NCBI GenBank assembly: GCA_900319695.1
Contig: ONPN01000007.1
Coordinates: 1-64,000, forward strand
Source: an uncultured Eubacteriales bacterium
GTDB lineage: Bacteria > Bacillota > Clostridia > Oscillospirales > Oscillospiraceae
Direction: 5' to 3'
DNA: 64,000 bases
The notes beneath the pieces were generated by a model. It saw only the letters and a list, made by a program, of their open reading frames with translations. It was not told the DNA's origin and ran no database searches. Position 1 is the stretch's first letter, and each line of letters starts with the position of its first letter. Positions 33,626-41,350 of the stretch are shown here, in pieces. The position numbers and the translations under genes were made by a program.

Positions 33626-34084
33626 TTAAGCCATCCAGTTGCGTGAGTAGAGTCTGGCGTATTCCTGCAATTCGTCGAAACGCTGCCGCTTTTCCGCCGC
33701 GTCCTTTGCCCGCTCATGCTCGCTGACAGAGCGGCTGACGTCATAGTATTTCTGCGTCGTCTCGCGGATGCGCCGACTGAGCAGCTTCATCAGCTTCAGC
33801 AGCTTCTCGGGCTTATTTTTGAAGTAGTTCTGGAGCTCGCTTTCGCCGATCTCCGCGGCGACGGTCTCCTCCAGCGCGACGGCGGTGGCCGATCTGGGGT
33901 AGTATTCGATCATGCCCATCTCGCCGAAGATTTCTCCGGCCTCAAGCACCGCGATCTGCTTTTGCTTCTCGGTCTCATAATCCACATAGATGCCGACTTT
34001 ACCGCTGAGGATATCGTACATGACAGTGGCCGTGTCCCCCTGGCGGAAGATAACCTGGTCTTTGCCGAATGTAATTTCTTTCAT
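33626..34084 (-). CDS. Cyclic nucleotide-binding domain protein, no output domain
   Basis: A 152-residue protein: a single CRP-like cyclic nucleotide-binding barrel (VIFRQGDTATVMYDILSGKVG, then GEIFGEMGMIEYYPRSATAVA as phosphate-binding cassette) and a charged helical tail of about 45 residues. No helix-turn-helix is present. The PRSATA motif is the standard cAMP/cGMP-type cassette. It follows a paralogue 17 bases upstream. Role unknown; perhaps a ligand-dependent partner of another protein. Confidence 0.85.
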   Translation of the reverse strand: MKEITFGKDQVIFRQGDTATVMYDILSGKVGIYVDYETEKQKQIAVLEAGEIFGEMGMIEYYPRSATAVALEETVAAEIGESELQNYFKNKPEKLLKLMKLLSRRIRETTQKYYDVSRSVSEHERAKDAAEKRQRFDELQEYARLYSRNWMA

Positions 34085-34101
34085 GGCTGTCTTCTCCTCA
34101 C

Positions 34102-34578
34102 TCAGTAATACGGGTAGAAGCTGTTGGAGCTGTAATAGTCGCACAGCTCCTTGATGCGCTCGAGCAGGGTCTTGCTCTTCTTGCCGCTCTTCTCCGCCTC
34201 AACTGTGTCAAACGCCGTATGGCAGGCCTCGACATAGTCCTTCGTCGTCTTTCTCAGGTGGCTGCACATCTGCTGCATGATGTTCAGAATGACGGAGGGG
34301 TTTTCTTCAAAGTACGAGAAGAACTCCCCCTCGGTGACCTTGGTCAGCACGGTATTGTCTTCCAGAACGACCACCGTGGCAGAGCGGGGCGCGTGCTCCA
34401 GAAGCCCCATTTCCCCGAAAACCTTCCCGCCGTACAGCTTCGCGATTTCGGTCTCGTTCGGTCCGCCATAGTCACGGTAGACGCCGACACAGCCTATCTG
34501 AATCTCATAGGTGCAGTCGCCGGGGTCGCCTTCACGGAAAATCACGTTTCCCCGATAATATTTATTCGTGTCGTTCAT
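34102..34578 (-). CDS. Cyclic nucleotide-binding domain protein, no output domain
   Basis: A 158-residue paralogue of the downstream gene. VIFREGDPGDCTYEIQIGCVG and GKVFGEMGLLEHAPRSATVV form the nucleotide-binding barrel. The tail is helical and ends in a tyrosine-rich YYSSNSFYPYY. No DNA-binding or kinase domain. Two adjacent ATGs occur; the second, at 34578, gives the better distance to GGAGG. It is read from a good promoter at 34643-34671 and heads a two-gene operon. Confidence 0.85.
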   Translation of the reverse strand: MNDTNKYYRGNVIFREGDPGDCTYEIQIGCVGVYRDYGGPNETEIAKLYGGKVFGEMGLLEHAPRSATVVVLEDNTVLTKVTEGEFFSYFEENPSVILNIMQQMCSHLRKTTKDYVEACHTAFDTVEAEKSGKKSKTLLERIKELCDYYSSNSFYPYY

Positions 34579-34642
34579 CATCTTTCCTCCAATCATTCTA
34601 TATGGGAACGGATAAAATGCATAAACATTTTTTGCTATAGTA

Positions 34643-34671
34643 AGTTTAGCACAGGCGTTCATCACTGTCAA
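34643..34671 (-). promoter_or_regulatory. Promoter of the cyclic nucleotide-binding pair
   Basis: On the minus strand a perfect TTGACA, 17 bases, then TAAACT with TGC in front (extended -10). Confidence 0.7.
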
Positions 34672-34751
34672 GAACGCAGCGCACAAGCTGTCGACACTTT
34701 GTCGACAGCTTGTGCGGCAAAAATGGGAACTTTTTTGGAAGTTCCCATTTT

Positions 34752-34880
34752 CAGACTGTAGACAACCCCTTGCAAACCAAGTTGGTTTTGTAAGGGGGAT
34801 CTGTGAAGGGGGGCGGTGAGCCCCCTTTCACGTACAATCTATGCAAAAATGGGAACTTTTTTGGAAGTTCCCATTTTTGC
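34752..34880 (+). repeat. 129-bp structured repeat, family B, copy 1
   Basis: Begins CAGACTGTAGACAACCCC, contains AACCAAGTTGGTT and a TGAAGGGGGG/CCCCCTTTCA hairpin, and ends in a GCAAAAATGGGAACTT/AAGTTCCCATTTTTGC hairpin. The reverse complement recurs at 53674-53802 with about nine differences. It lies just downstream of the dicarboxylate symporter gene. Confidence 0.85.
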
Positions 34881-34897
34881 ATTATGTGAAAAACCGT

Positions 34898-36136
34898 TCA
34901 GTTCTTCCTGTTCTGCATGGCCTTCTGCAGCCAATCCCTGCCGTCGTTGAAGCGGGAGACGATGTAGGAGGCCACATAGTCGCCGGCCGCGTTGACCATC
35001 GTGGCGGGAGGATCGACCAGATCGCCGATGGCCTGGGCGATGGGGAAGGCGACCGCCAGCTGCTCCGGGAAGAAGAGGGAGCAAAGCACCAGCTCGCCGG
35101 TACCGCCGCCGCCGGGGATGCCGGACATGGCAACCGACGAGACCGTCGCCACGATGATGGCGAGCAGGGCGTCGGTAGTGGCGAAGTCCTTGCCGAACAT
35201 GCCGAAGAGGAAGGCGACCTTGATGATCGCGCTCATACCGGAGCCGTCCATGTTCATCGTCGCGCCCATGGGGAGGACAATGTCGGTCACGTCCTTGGAG
35301 ATGCCGGTATCCTCGGAGACCTCCATGTTGGTTGGGATGGTGGCGACGGAGGAGCAGGTTCCGAAGGCCACCGCCGCGGGGCGGAAGAGGTGCCGGAACA
35401 TGACTCTGACCGCGCCCCTGCCGCCGCCGAAGCGGGCGTAGAGCGGGAAGATCAGGAACATATACGCGAAGGAGACGACATAGTAGAGGATGATGGCGCG
35501 GGCGTAGCTGGACACGAAGTCGGCGCCGTGGGCGGCCACCAGAGAGGCGAAGAAGCCGAAAAAGCCGATGGGGGCGTAGTAGCTGATGAGCTTAATGACC
35601 TTCATCAAAGCCTGGGTGATCTCATTGAGAAGCCCCGCGAGCTTTGTCTCGGGCCCGCCGCACATCTGCGCGCCGAAGCCGAAGAAGATGCCCGCGATGA
35701 TGAGCTGGAGGATGGAGCGGCGGCTCCACAGTTCGGGGAAGTCGGGCTTGGTAAAGAAGCCGACGATCATGGCCCCGGCGCTCATGGGCTCGGAGGCGCC
35801 CGGCTCAAAGGCGGGCTCACCGGTGTAGACGGGAATGAAGCGTACCAGCACATACATGATGACGGAGGCGATGATGGTGGTGCACATGAAGGTGAGGACC
35901 GTCGTGCCCATGAGCTTTCCCGCCCGTCTGGCGCTTTTCATGTTTGCGATGGAGGAGGAGATGGAGAAGAACACCATCGGCACCACGACGCAGAACATCA
36001 TGTTGATAAACAGCGTGCCCAACGGCTCCAGCACCCCGGCATTCTCCCAGTTGAAGCCGACGATGATGCCGAGCACGATGCCGATGATCATTGAGAAGAA
36101 GAAAAAGTTGTTCTTGAAAAAGCTCTTGGTCTGCAT
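34898..36136 (-). CDS. Dicarboxylate/amino acid:cation symporter (DAACS family)
   Basis: A 412-residue membrane transporter of the GltP/DctA/SstT family. Landmarks are the serine-rich loop GTCSSVATIPTN, the NMDGSGMSAI motif in TM7 that binds sodium and substrate, and GIPGGGGTGEL in hairpin 2. It imports glutamate, aspartate or C4-dicarboxylates with sodium or protons. The ATG at 36136 has GGGGAG upstream and is preferred over one eight codons earlier. It is divergent from an AraC regulator, a likely controller. Confidence 0.92.
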   Translation of the reverse strand: MQTKSFFKNNFFFFSMIIGIVLGIIVGFNWENAGVLEPLGTLFINMMFCVVVPMVFFSISSSIANMKSARRAGKLMGTTVLTFMCTTIIASVIMYVLVRFIPVYTGEPAFEPGASEPMSAGAMIVGFFTKPDFPELWSRRSILQLIIAGIFFGFGAQMCGGPETKLAGLLNEITQALMKVIKLISYYAPIGFFGFFASLVAAHGADFVSSYARAIILYYVVSFAYMFLIFPLYARFGGGRGAVRVMFRHLFRPAAVAFGTCSSVATIPTNMEVSEDTGISKDVTDIVLPMGATMNMDGSGMSAIIKVAFLFGMFGKDFATTDALLAIIVATVSSVAMSGIPGGGGTGELVLCSLFFPEQLAVAFPIAQAIGDLVDPPATMVNAAGDYVASYIVSRFNDGRDWLQKAMQNRKN

Positions 36137-36171
36137 GAAGGACTCCCCTTTCAGGTTCATTGTTCGCTCTT

Positions 36172-36199
36172 ATTATATTCTCTAAATTTGCAAAGTAAA
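36172..36199 (-). promoter_or_regulatory. Promoter of the dicarboxylate symporter
   Basis: Minus strand TTTACT, 16 bases, TATAAT, about 36 bases ahead of the start. Confidence 0.55.
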
Positions 36200-36212
36200 T
36201 TGCATGCTCTGC

Positions 36213-36241
36213 TTGAAACCTTGTAAAAATTGCGGTATAGT
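36213..36241 (+). promoter_or_regulatory. Promoter of the AraC regulator gene
   Basis: TTGAAA at 36213-36218 and TATAGT at 36236-36241 with 17-base spacing. It is back to back with the symporter promoter, so one bound regulator could act on both. Confidence 0.65.
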
Positions 36242-36334
36242 ACATGCGTGTGCAGATATGATCCGTTTTGAAGCAGAGCAGTCTCATCCCCGAAGGGGAG
36301 CAGCTCCACACTCCGCACAATCTTTGGAGGTCCT

Positions 36335-37177
36335 ATGCCATCGAACAAGAATATCAACCGCGCGGGCTATCTGCGTGAGAGCTTTCATTATTTTCATCTG
36401 CGCGACACGGCGGGCCAGGAACTGGATTTCCACTTCCATGAATTTGACAAACTGGTGATCCTGCTGTCCGGCAGCGTCAACTATCTGGTGGAGGAGCAGA
36501 GCTATGCCCTGCTGCCGTGGTCTGTGCTGCTGGTGCGCCACCACGCCATTCACAAGGCGGTCATCGACCGCAGCCGTCCTTATGAGCGCATCATCCTCTA
36601 TCTTGACCGACGCTATTTTGAGCGGGTTTTTCCCGGAGCAGGTCTCATGGACTGCTTCGACCAGGCAGATCGGGACAGGCGCTGCCTGCTGACCGCTACG
36701 CGGGATCAGCTTGAGGAACTGGAGGAAGCCATCGCCGCCTATGAACTGGCGGCGCAGGACGAGCGCCTCGGCGCCCAGACCATGCGCGAGACGCTGATCA
36801 TCCAGCTACTCATCCATGTCAACCGCCTGCACGCGACCGCCCCCTCCCGCAGCGAGCAAGGCGGCGATCCAAAAATCCGCCAGGTTCTGAGCTATATCAA
36901 CGAGCACTTCAAGGAGCCGCTGACCGTGGAGGCTCTGGCCGAGCTTTTTTACATGAGTCCCTATCACTTTATGCGTCTTTTCAAGGCGCAGACCGGCAGC
37001 ACTGTCCACGCCTACGTGCGTCAAAAGCGCCTGATGAACGCCGCGCGCCTCATCCGCGAGGGCGTGCCCGCCGCACGGGCCGCCGCCGACAGCGGCTTCG
37101 GGGACTATTCCGCCTTCCACCGCGCCTTCAAGGAGAGCTTTGGCGTCAGCCCCGGCAAAATGATGGAGAAACCGTGA
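36335..37177 (+). CDS. AraC family transcriptional regulator
   Basis: A 280-residue protein with an N-terminal cupin-like sensing domain (HFHEFDKLVILLSGSVNY) and a C-terminal double helix-turn-helix: LTVEALAELFYMSPYHFMRL and the conserved GFGDYSAFHRAFKESFGVSP. GGAGG lies before the ATG. It is divergent from the dicarboxylate symporter and may control it in response to a small ligand bound by the cupin. It could also act on the downstream HD-GYP gene. Confidence 0.93.
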   Translation: MPSNKNINRAGYLRESFHYFHLRDTAGQELDFHFHEFDKLVILLSGSVNYLVEEQSYALLPWSVLLVRHHAIHKAVIDRSRPYERIILYLDRRYFERVFPGAGLMDCFDQADRDRRCLLTATRDQLEELEEAIAAYELAAQDERLGAQTMRETLIIQLLIHVNRLHATAPSRSEQGGDPKIRQVLSYINEHFKEPLTVEALAELFYMSPYHFMRLFKAQTGSTVHAYVRQKRLMNAARLIREGVPAARAAADSGFGDYSAFHRAFKESFGVSPGKMMEKP

Positions 37178-37201
37178 TTCTCGGGGAAGCGCTCCGGGCC
37201 G

Positions 37202-37231
37202 GCCTCCCCCGGCGTTTGTCGGGGGGAGCTT
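37202..37231 (+). terminator. GC-rich hairpin after the AraC gene
   Basis: GCCTCCCCC and GGGGGGAGC arms around a short loop, 25 bases past the stop, without a T run. Confidence 0.45.
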
Positions 37232-37262
37232 GGAAAGTGCGTGAGATCATGGGATTTGCGTC

Positions 37263-37291
37263 TTGCATTTTCATGTGGCGAATCATATAAT
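37263..37291 (+). promoter_or_regulatory. Promoter of the sensor/HD-GYP gene
   Basis: TTGCAT at 37263-37268 and TATAAT at 37286-37291, 17-base spacing. The leader of about 95 bases contains an ATGCGGC/GCCGCAT hairpin at about 37328-37350. Confidence 0.75.
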
Positions 37292-37390
37292 AATAGAATA
37301 AGTATGTTGATAAAAGCAGGCAAACACATGCGGCCTTGTTACAGCCGCATTCGCGATGATGCGTAACTTCCGGGAGAGGAATGATAATAC

Positions 37391-40300
37391 ATGAAAGAAA
37401 CTTTTAGTATTAACAGTCGGTTCGGCAGGGCCGCCGCGCTGCTCCTCTGTGTACTGCTGGCGCTCGGTGTGCTGTTTCCGACAGCCGGGACCGCCAATGG
37501 AGAAGGCGCGGTAAAGGCTTTCAACGCAAGCGGCGGCGTCAACCGGCCTCTCTCCGTCGATCCGACCGGGAAGAGCGAAGGCTTCTCCGCCGTACTGTAC
37601 AACAACCCGAACGGTCTGCCCACCTCCGAGGCCAATGCCATTGCGGAGACCAGCGAGGGCTTTATCTGGATCGGCAGCTACGCCGGTCTGATCCGGCACG
37701 ACGGCAACAGCTTTGAGCGCATGGATTCCACCAACGGCATCACCAGTGTGACCTGCCTTTTTGTTGACAGCCGTGACCGGCTGTGGATCGGCACCAATGC
37801 CAACGGCGTGGCCGTTATGGAGCGCGGGGAGTTTACGATGTGGGACAGACGCGACGGGCTCCAGTCGTCCAGCATCCGCGCCATCACAGAGGACGAAAAC
37901 GGTCTCATCTACGTTGCAAGCACCGCGGGCATCGCCGTCATCGACCGGGACATGACGTTGAAAACGCTGACTGATCCCAGACTTGAAAACGTCTATATCC
38001 GTGATATCCGCATCGGCGCGGAGGGGCTGATTTACGGTCTGACGCAGGCCGGCGATCTGTTCACGCTGAAAAACAGGGCCGTTGAGACCTGGCTCGGCCA
38101 AGAGGATTGCCGCGTCAAAGGCGTGATCGGCCTTCTCCCCGACCCCAAGCAGCCCGGCAAGCTGTACCTCGGCACGGAGAGCACCGAAATATACTACGGC
38201 ACGCTGGAACAGAATTTTGAGGATTTGGACGTCAGGGACGTTGCGCCTCTGTCCTATGTGGAGCGCTTTGAATACATCGGCGGTCAAATCTGGATCTGCG
38301 CCGGAAACGGCATCGGCAATCTGAGCGAGTCCGGCTTCCATCTTCTCGACAATGTGCCGATGGACAATTCCGTCGGCCATGTGATGACCGACTATGAGGG
38401 CAACCTGTGGTTCACCTCCACCAGGCAGGGCGTCATGAAGGTCGTGCCCAACCAGTTCTCAGACCTCTACGAGCACTGCGGTCTGACCCCGGCCGTCGTC
38501 AACTCCACCTGCCTGTACGGCGATCAGCTCTTCTGCGCGACCGATTCCGGCCTGACCGTCATCGAAGACGGCAAAAAAGTGGACCGTCTACCGCTGACAA
38601 AGGCGACGACCGCCTCCGGTGAAGAACTGGACGCCGAGGATTTGCTGGACTTTCTGGACGGCGTGCGCATCCGCTCCATCATCCGCGACAGCAAGGGGCG
38701 GCTCTGGATCTCCACCTGGCGCAAAGTCGGCCTGCTCCGCTACGACAAGGGGGAGCTGATGGCTTTCACCGTGGCTGACGGGCTCTTCTCCGAACGCATC
38801 CGCGTGGTTTGCGAGAGGCCGGACGGAACCATTGTGGCCGCGAATACCGGCGGCGTGTGCATCATTGAAGGCGACGAGATCACAGGCGGCTACAGCGCCG
38901 AAGACGGCATCGAGAACGGCGAGATCCTCACCGTCTGTGAGGGCATGAACGGCGATCTGATCCTCGGCTCGGACGGCGGCGGCATCTATATCATCGGCAG
39001 CGAAGGGACCCGGCACATCGGCGTCGACGAGGGGCTCGGCTCCGAGGTCATCCTGCGCGTCAAGTACTCGCCCGATCAGCATGTGTTCTGGATCGTCACC
39101 ACGAACTCCCTGTCCTTCATGGATGAGGACTACCGGGTGACGACGATACGAAACTTCCCCTATCCCAACAACTTTGACCTCTACGAAAACACCAAGGGCG
39201 ACATGTGGATACTTGCCAGCAACGGCGTCTATGTGATTCCGGCAAAGGATCTGCTGGCAAACGGGGAGATCGACGCGGTGCACTACGACGTCGACAACGG
39301 CCTGCCCTATATGGCGACGGCCAACTCCTACAGCTACCTGAGTGCGGAGGGCGACCTGTATATGGCAAGCTCCGCAGGCGTGGCAAAGGTCAACATTGAA
39401 AAGCCCTTTGAGGATGTGAGCGAATTAAAGATAGCGGTGCCCTTCGTCGATGCGGACGACACACGCCTCTATCCTGACGCGGACGGCTCCTTTACCATCC
39501 CGTCGGAGACGCACAAGCTCACGATCAACAGCTTCGTCTACAATTACTCGCTGATGAATCCGCAGATCAGCTATCATCTTGAGGGCTTCGACAGAACGAC
39601 CGACACCGTCAGCCGCTCGGAGCTTGCGCCCATCGACTACACGAACCTGCGGGGCGGGACCTACCGCTTTGTGATACAGCTGCGGGACTCCATGGGCCGA
39701 GGCGGCCGGGAGATGTCCGTGGAGATCAACAAGGAGAAGGCTTTTTACGAGCAGGCGTGGTTCTACGTCGTCTCCGGCCTTGCCGCGCTTCTGCTGACAG
39801 CGGCGGTCATCCGCTACTACATCCGTCAGCGGATGCAGAAGCTGGAGAGAAAGAACCGTGAGACCATGACCTTTGTCCGCGAGATCACCGAGGCCTTCGC
39901 CAAGGTCATCGATATGAAGGACAAATATACCAACGGCCACTCCTCCCGCGTGGCACAGTATACCAGGATGCTCGCCGAGGAGATGGGCTGCGACGACGAG
40001 ACCGTGGAGAAGTACTACCGTATCGCCCTTCTTCACGACATCGGCAAAATCGGTGTTCCGCCGGAGGTGCTCAACAAGCCCGGCAAGCTGACGGATGAGG
40101 AGTTTGAGATCATCAAGTCGCACACCACGCTGGGCTATGAGACGCTCAAGGATATCAGCATCATGCCGGAGCTTGCCATCGGCGCTGGATCGCACCATGA
40201 GCGGCCGGACGGCAGAGGCTACCCGAACCGCCTCAAGGGCGACGAGATCCCCAAGGTAGCGCAGATCATCGCCGTGGCGGACTGCTTCGACGCCATGTAC

Positions 40301-40513
40301 TCCAACCGTCCCTACCGCAGACGCATGAATTTTGAGAAGGTGGTCTCCATCATCAAGGAGGTCTCCGGCACACAGCTTGCGCCGGACGTCGTGGACGCCT
40401 TCGTGCGCCTGGTAGACAAGGGAGAGCTCCGTGATCCGGACGATCACGGCGGCGGCAGCATGGAGAACATCGAAAACATACACAAAGCGCAGGAAGCAAA
40501 GCCACAAGCCTGA
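37391..40513 (+). CDS. Extracellular propeller sensor with cytosolic HD-GYP phosphodiesterase
   Basis: A 1040-residue transmembrane receptor. A signal peptide (about 1-38) precedes many short beta-propeller repeats of the two-component-regulator type (GFIWIGSYAGLIRHDG, DRLWIGTNANGV, GNLWFTSTRQGVM and others), then a Y_Y_Y-like domain (about 690-785) and one membrane helix (about 790-812). The cytosolic HD-GYP domain has H882/D883 in LLHDIGKIGVP and DGRGYP at 940-945. HD-GYP enzymes hydrolyse cyclic-di-GMP. All key residues are present, so it is likely active and controlled by an outside ligand, perhaps a glycan as in Bacteroides hybrid sensors. It stands alone between two terminators. Confidence 0.88.
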   Translation: MKETFSINSRFGRAAALLLCVLLALGVLFPTAGTANGEGAVKAFNASGGVNRPLSVDPTGKSEGFSAVLYNNPNGLPTSEANAIAETSEGFIWIGSYAGLIRHDGNSFERMDSTNGITSVTCLFVDSRDRLWIGTNANGVAVMERGEFTMWDRRDGLQSSSIRAITEDENGLIYVASTAGIAVIDRDMTLKTLTDPRLENVYIRDIRIGAEGLIYGLTQAGDLFTLKNRAVETWLGQEDCRVKGVIGLLPDPKQPGKLYLGTESTEIYYGTLEQNFEDLDVRDVAPLSYVERFEYIGGQIWICAGNGIGNLSESGFHLLDNVPMDNSVGHVMTDYEGNLWFTSTRQGVMKVVPNQFSDLYEHCGLTPAVVNSTCLYGDQLFCATDSGLTVIEDGKKVDRLPLTKATTASGEELDAEDLLDFLDGVRIRSIIRDSKGRLWISTWRKVGLLRYDKGELMAFTVADGLFSERIRVVCERPDGTIVAANTGGVCIIEGDEITGGYSAEDGIENGEILTVCEGMNGDLILGSDGGGIYIIGSEGTRHIGVDEGLGSEVILRVKYSPDQHVFWIVTTNSLSFMDEDYRVTTIRNFPYPNNFDLYENTKGDMWILASNGVYVIPAKDLLANGEIDAVHYDVDNGLPYMATANSYSYLSAEGDLYMASSAGVAKVNIEKPFEDVSELKIAVPFVDADDTRLYPDADGSFTIPSETHKLTINSFVYNYSLMNPQISYHLEGFDRTTDTVSRSELAPIDYTNLRGGTYRFVIQLRDSMGRGGREMSVEINKEKAFYEQAWFYVVSGLAALLLTAAVIRYYIRQRMQKLERKNRETMTFVREITEAFAKVIDMKDKYTNGHSSRVAQYTRMLAEEMGCDDETVEKYYRIALLHDIGKIGVPPEVLNKPGKLTDEEFEIIKSHTTLGYETLKDISIMPELAIGAGSHHERPDGRGYPNRLKGDEIPKVAQIIAVADCFDAMYSNRPYRRRMNFEKVVSIIKEVSGTQLAPDVVDAFVRLVDKGELRDPDDHGGGSMENIENIHKAQEAKPQA

Positions 40514-40529
40514 AGTACTGTATATGACC

Positions 40530-40573
40530 AAAAAACAGAACGGCATGTCGTTTGACACACCGTTCTGTTTTTT
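40530..40573. terminator. Bidirectional terminator
   Basis: Perfect 14-bp stem AAAAAACAGAACGG / CCGTTCTGTTTTTT between the convergent HD-GYP and TVP38 genes. Confidence 0.88.
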
Positions 40574-40591
40574 TATGATATTTCACCGGCG

Positions 40592-41275
40592 CTACGCCGC
40601 CTCCGCCGTCTTCTCCCTCTTCAGCATATGCCGATACAGAAGAGCCGACAGGACGAGCACAAGCGCCCGCACCACGACGGCGGCGATAAACACCGGGGAA
40701 TGATAATCCGCCGCGCTGCCGCCGAGGAAGGTATAAGGGATCACCATGGGCATGAGGCCGAGCACGGAGCCCGCCATGTACTGTTTGAAATCGCTGTTGT
40801 CCGCGCCGAAGTAAACGCCGACGATACAGACGGGAATCCCCACGCAGCGCATCAGAAGAGCAAAGAAAAAGACGCCCTTCGTCTGTACGGCTTCAAGCCT
40901 GCGCAGCTTCGGGTATCGCCGCCGGAGATGTGCCAGGAGCGGAGCGCCGAGGCTGCGTCCGACGAAATACGGCACGGCGGAGATGATCGCGGCCCCGGCC
41001 AGGTTCACCGCGAGGGCGGCGGGAAGCGGAAACAGGATGGCGGAGACCGCGTAGAGAACACCGGAGTTTATAAGAAAATCCACACTCTTGAGCGCAAACA
41101 GCCCCAGCATGGCGAGCACGGCCATCCATTTGCTCTCCGGCCTGAAGTGCAGCAGCTCGTCCACGCTCAGCCATCCGTTTGTCCGGACAAACAGCGCAAC
41201 GGCACAGCCCCACATCAACAGCAGGCCCGCGCCCCAGATCCAGCGTATTCTCTTTTCCCAGTTTTTCGTTCTCAT
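40592..41275 (-). CDS. TVP38/TMEM64 (VTT/DedA-like) family membrane protein
   Basis: A 227-residue membrane protein with about six hydrophobic segments. The VTT domain is recognisable by YFVGRSLGAPLLAHLRRRYP and FFALLMRCVGIPVCIVGVYFG, then a re-entrant YMAGSVLGLMPMVIPYTFLG. Members of this superfamily act in lipid scrambling or membrane homeostasis; this one has no assigned substrate. Start at an ATG with a weak ribosome site. It precedes the gpmI 3' end without sharing its transcript. Confidence 0.88.
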   Translation of the reverse strand: MRTKNWEKRIRWIWGAGLLLMWGCAVALFVRTNGWLSVDELLHFRPESKWMAVLAMLGLFALKSVDFLINSGVLYAVSAILFPLPAALAVNLAGAAIISAVPYFVGRSLGAPLLAHLRRRYPKLRRLEAVQTKGVFFFALLMRCVGIPVCIVGVYFGADNSDFKQYMAGSVLGLMPMVIPYTFLGGSAADYHSPVFIAAVVVRALVLVLSALLYRHMLKREKTAEAA

Positions 41276-41306
41276 GTAAGTCCGTTTCCTATCCTGTCAT
41301 AACAAT

Positions 41307-41330
41307 GTGGCGGCCCTTCCGGGCCGCCAC
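41307..41330 (-). terminator. GC-rich hairpin after gpmI
   Basis: Perfect 10-bp stem GTGGCGGCCC, loop TTCC, GGGCCGCCAC, just downstream of the gpmI stop on the minus strand. T-poor tail, so a weaker terminator. Confidence 0.55.
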
Positions 41331-41350
41331 CGTTGATTTGCTTTTGTGTG

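Larger units (their letters stand above)
34579..34897. other. Non-coding 319-bp region with promoter, palindrome and repeat
   Basis: Contains the promoter at 34643-34671 and a perfect 16-bp palindrome at 34681-34715 (GCACAAGCTGTCGACA, loop CTT, then its complement). The 129-bp family B repeat lies at 34752-34880 with an additional copy of its AAAATGGGAACTT hairpin arm at 34719-34751. No gene is seen. Confidence 0.7.

Noticed and set aside
37292..37390. Cyclic-di-GMP riboswitch in the leader of the HD-GYP gene
   Set aside because: The leader is only about 95 bases and shows one hairpin; the conserved GEMM core motifs were not found.
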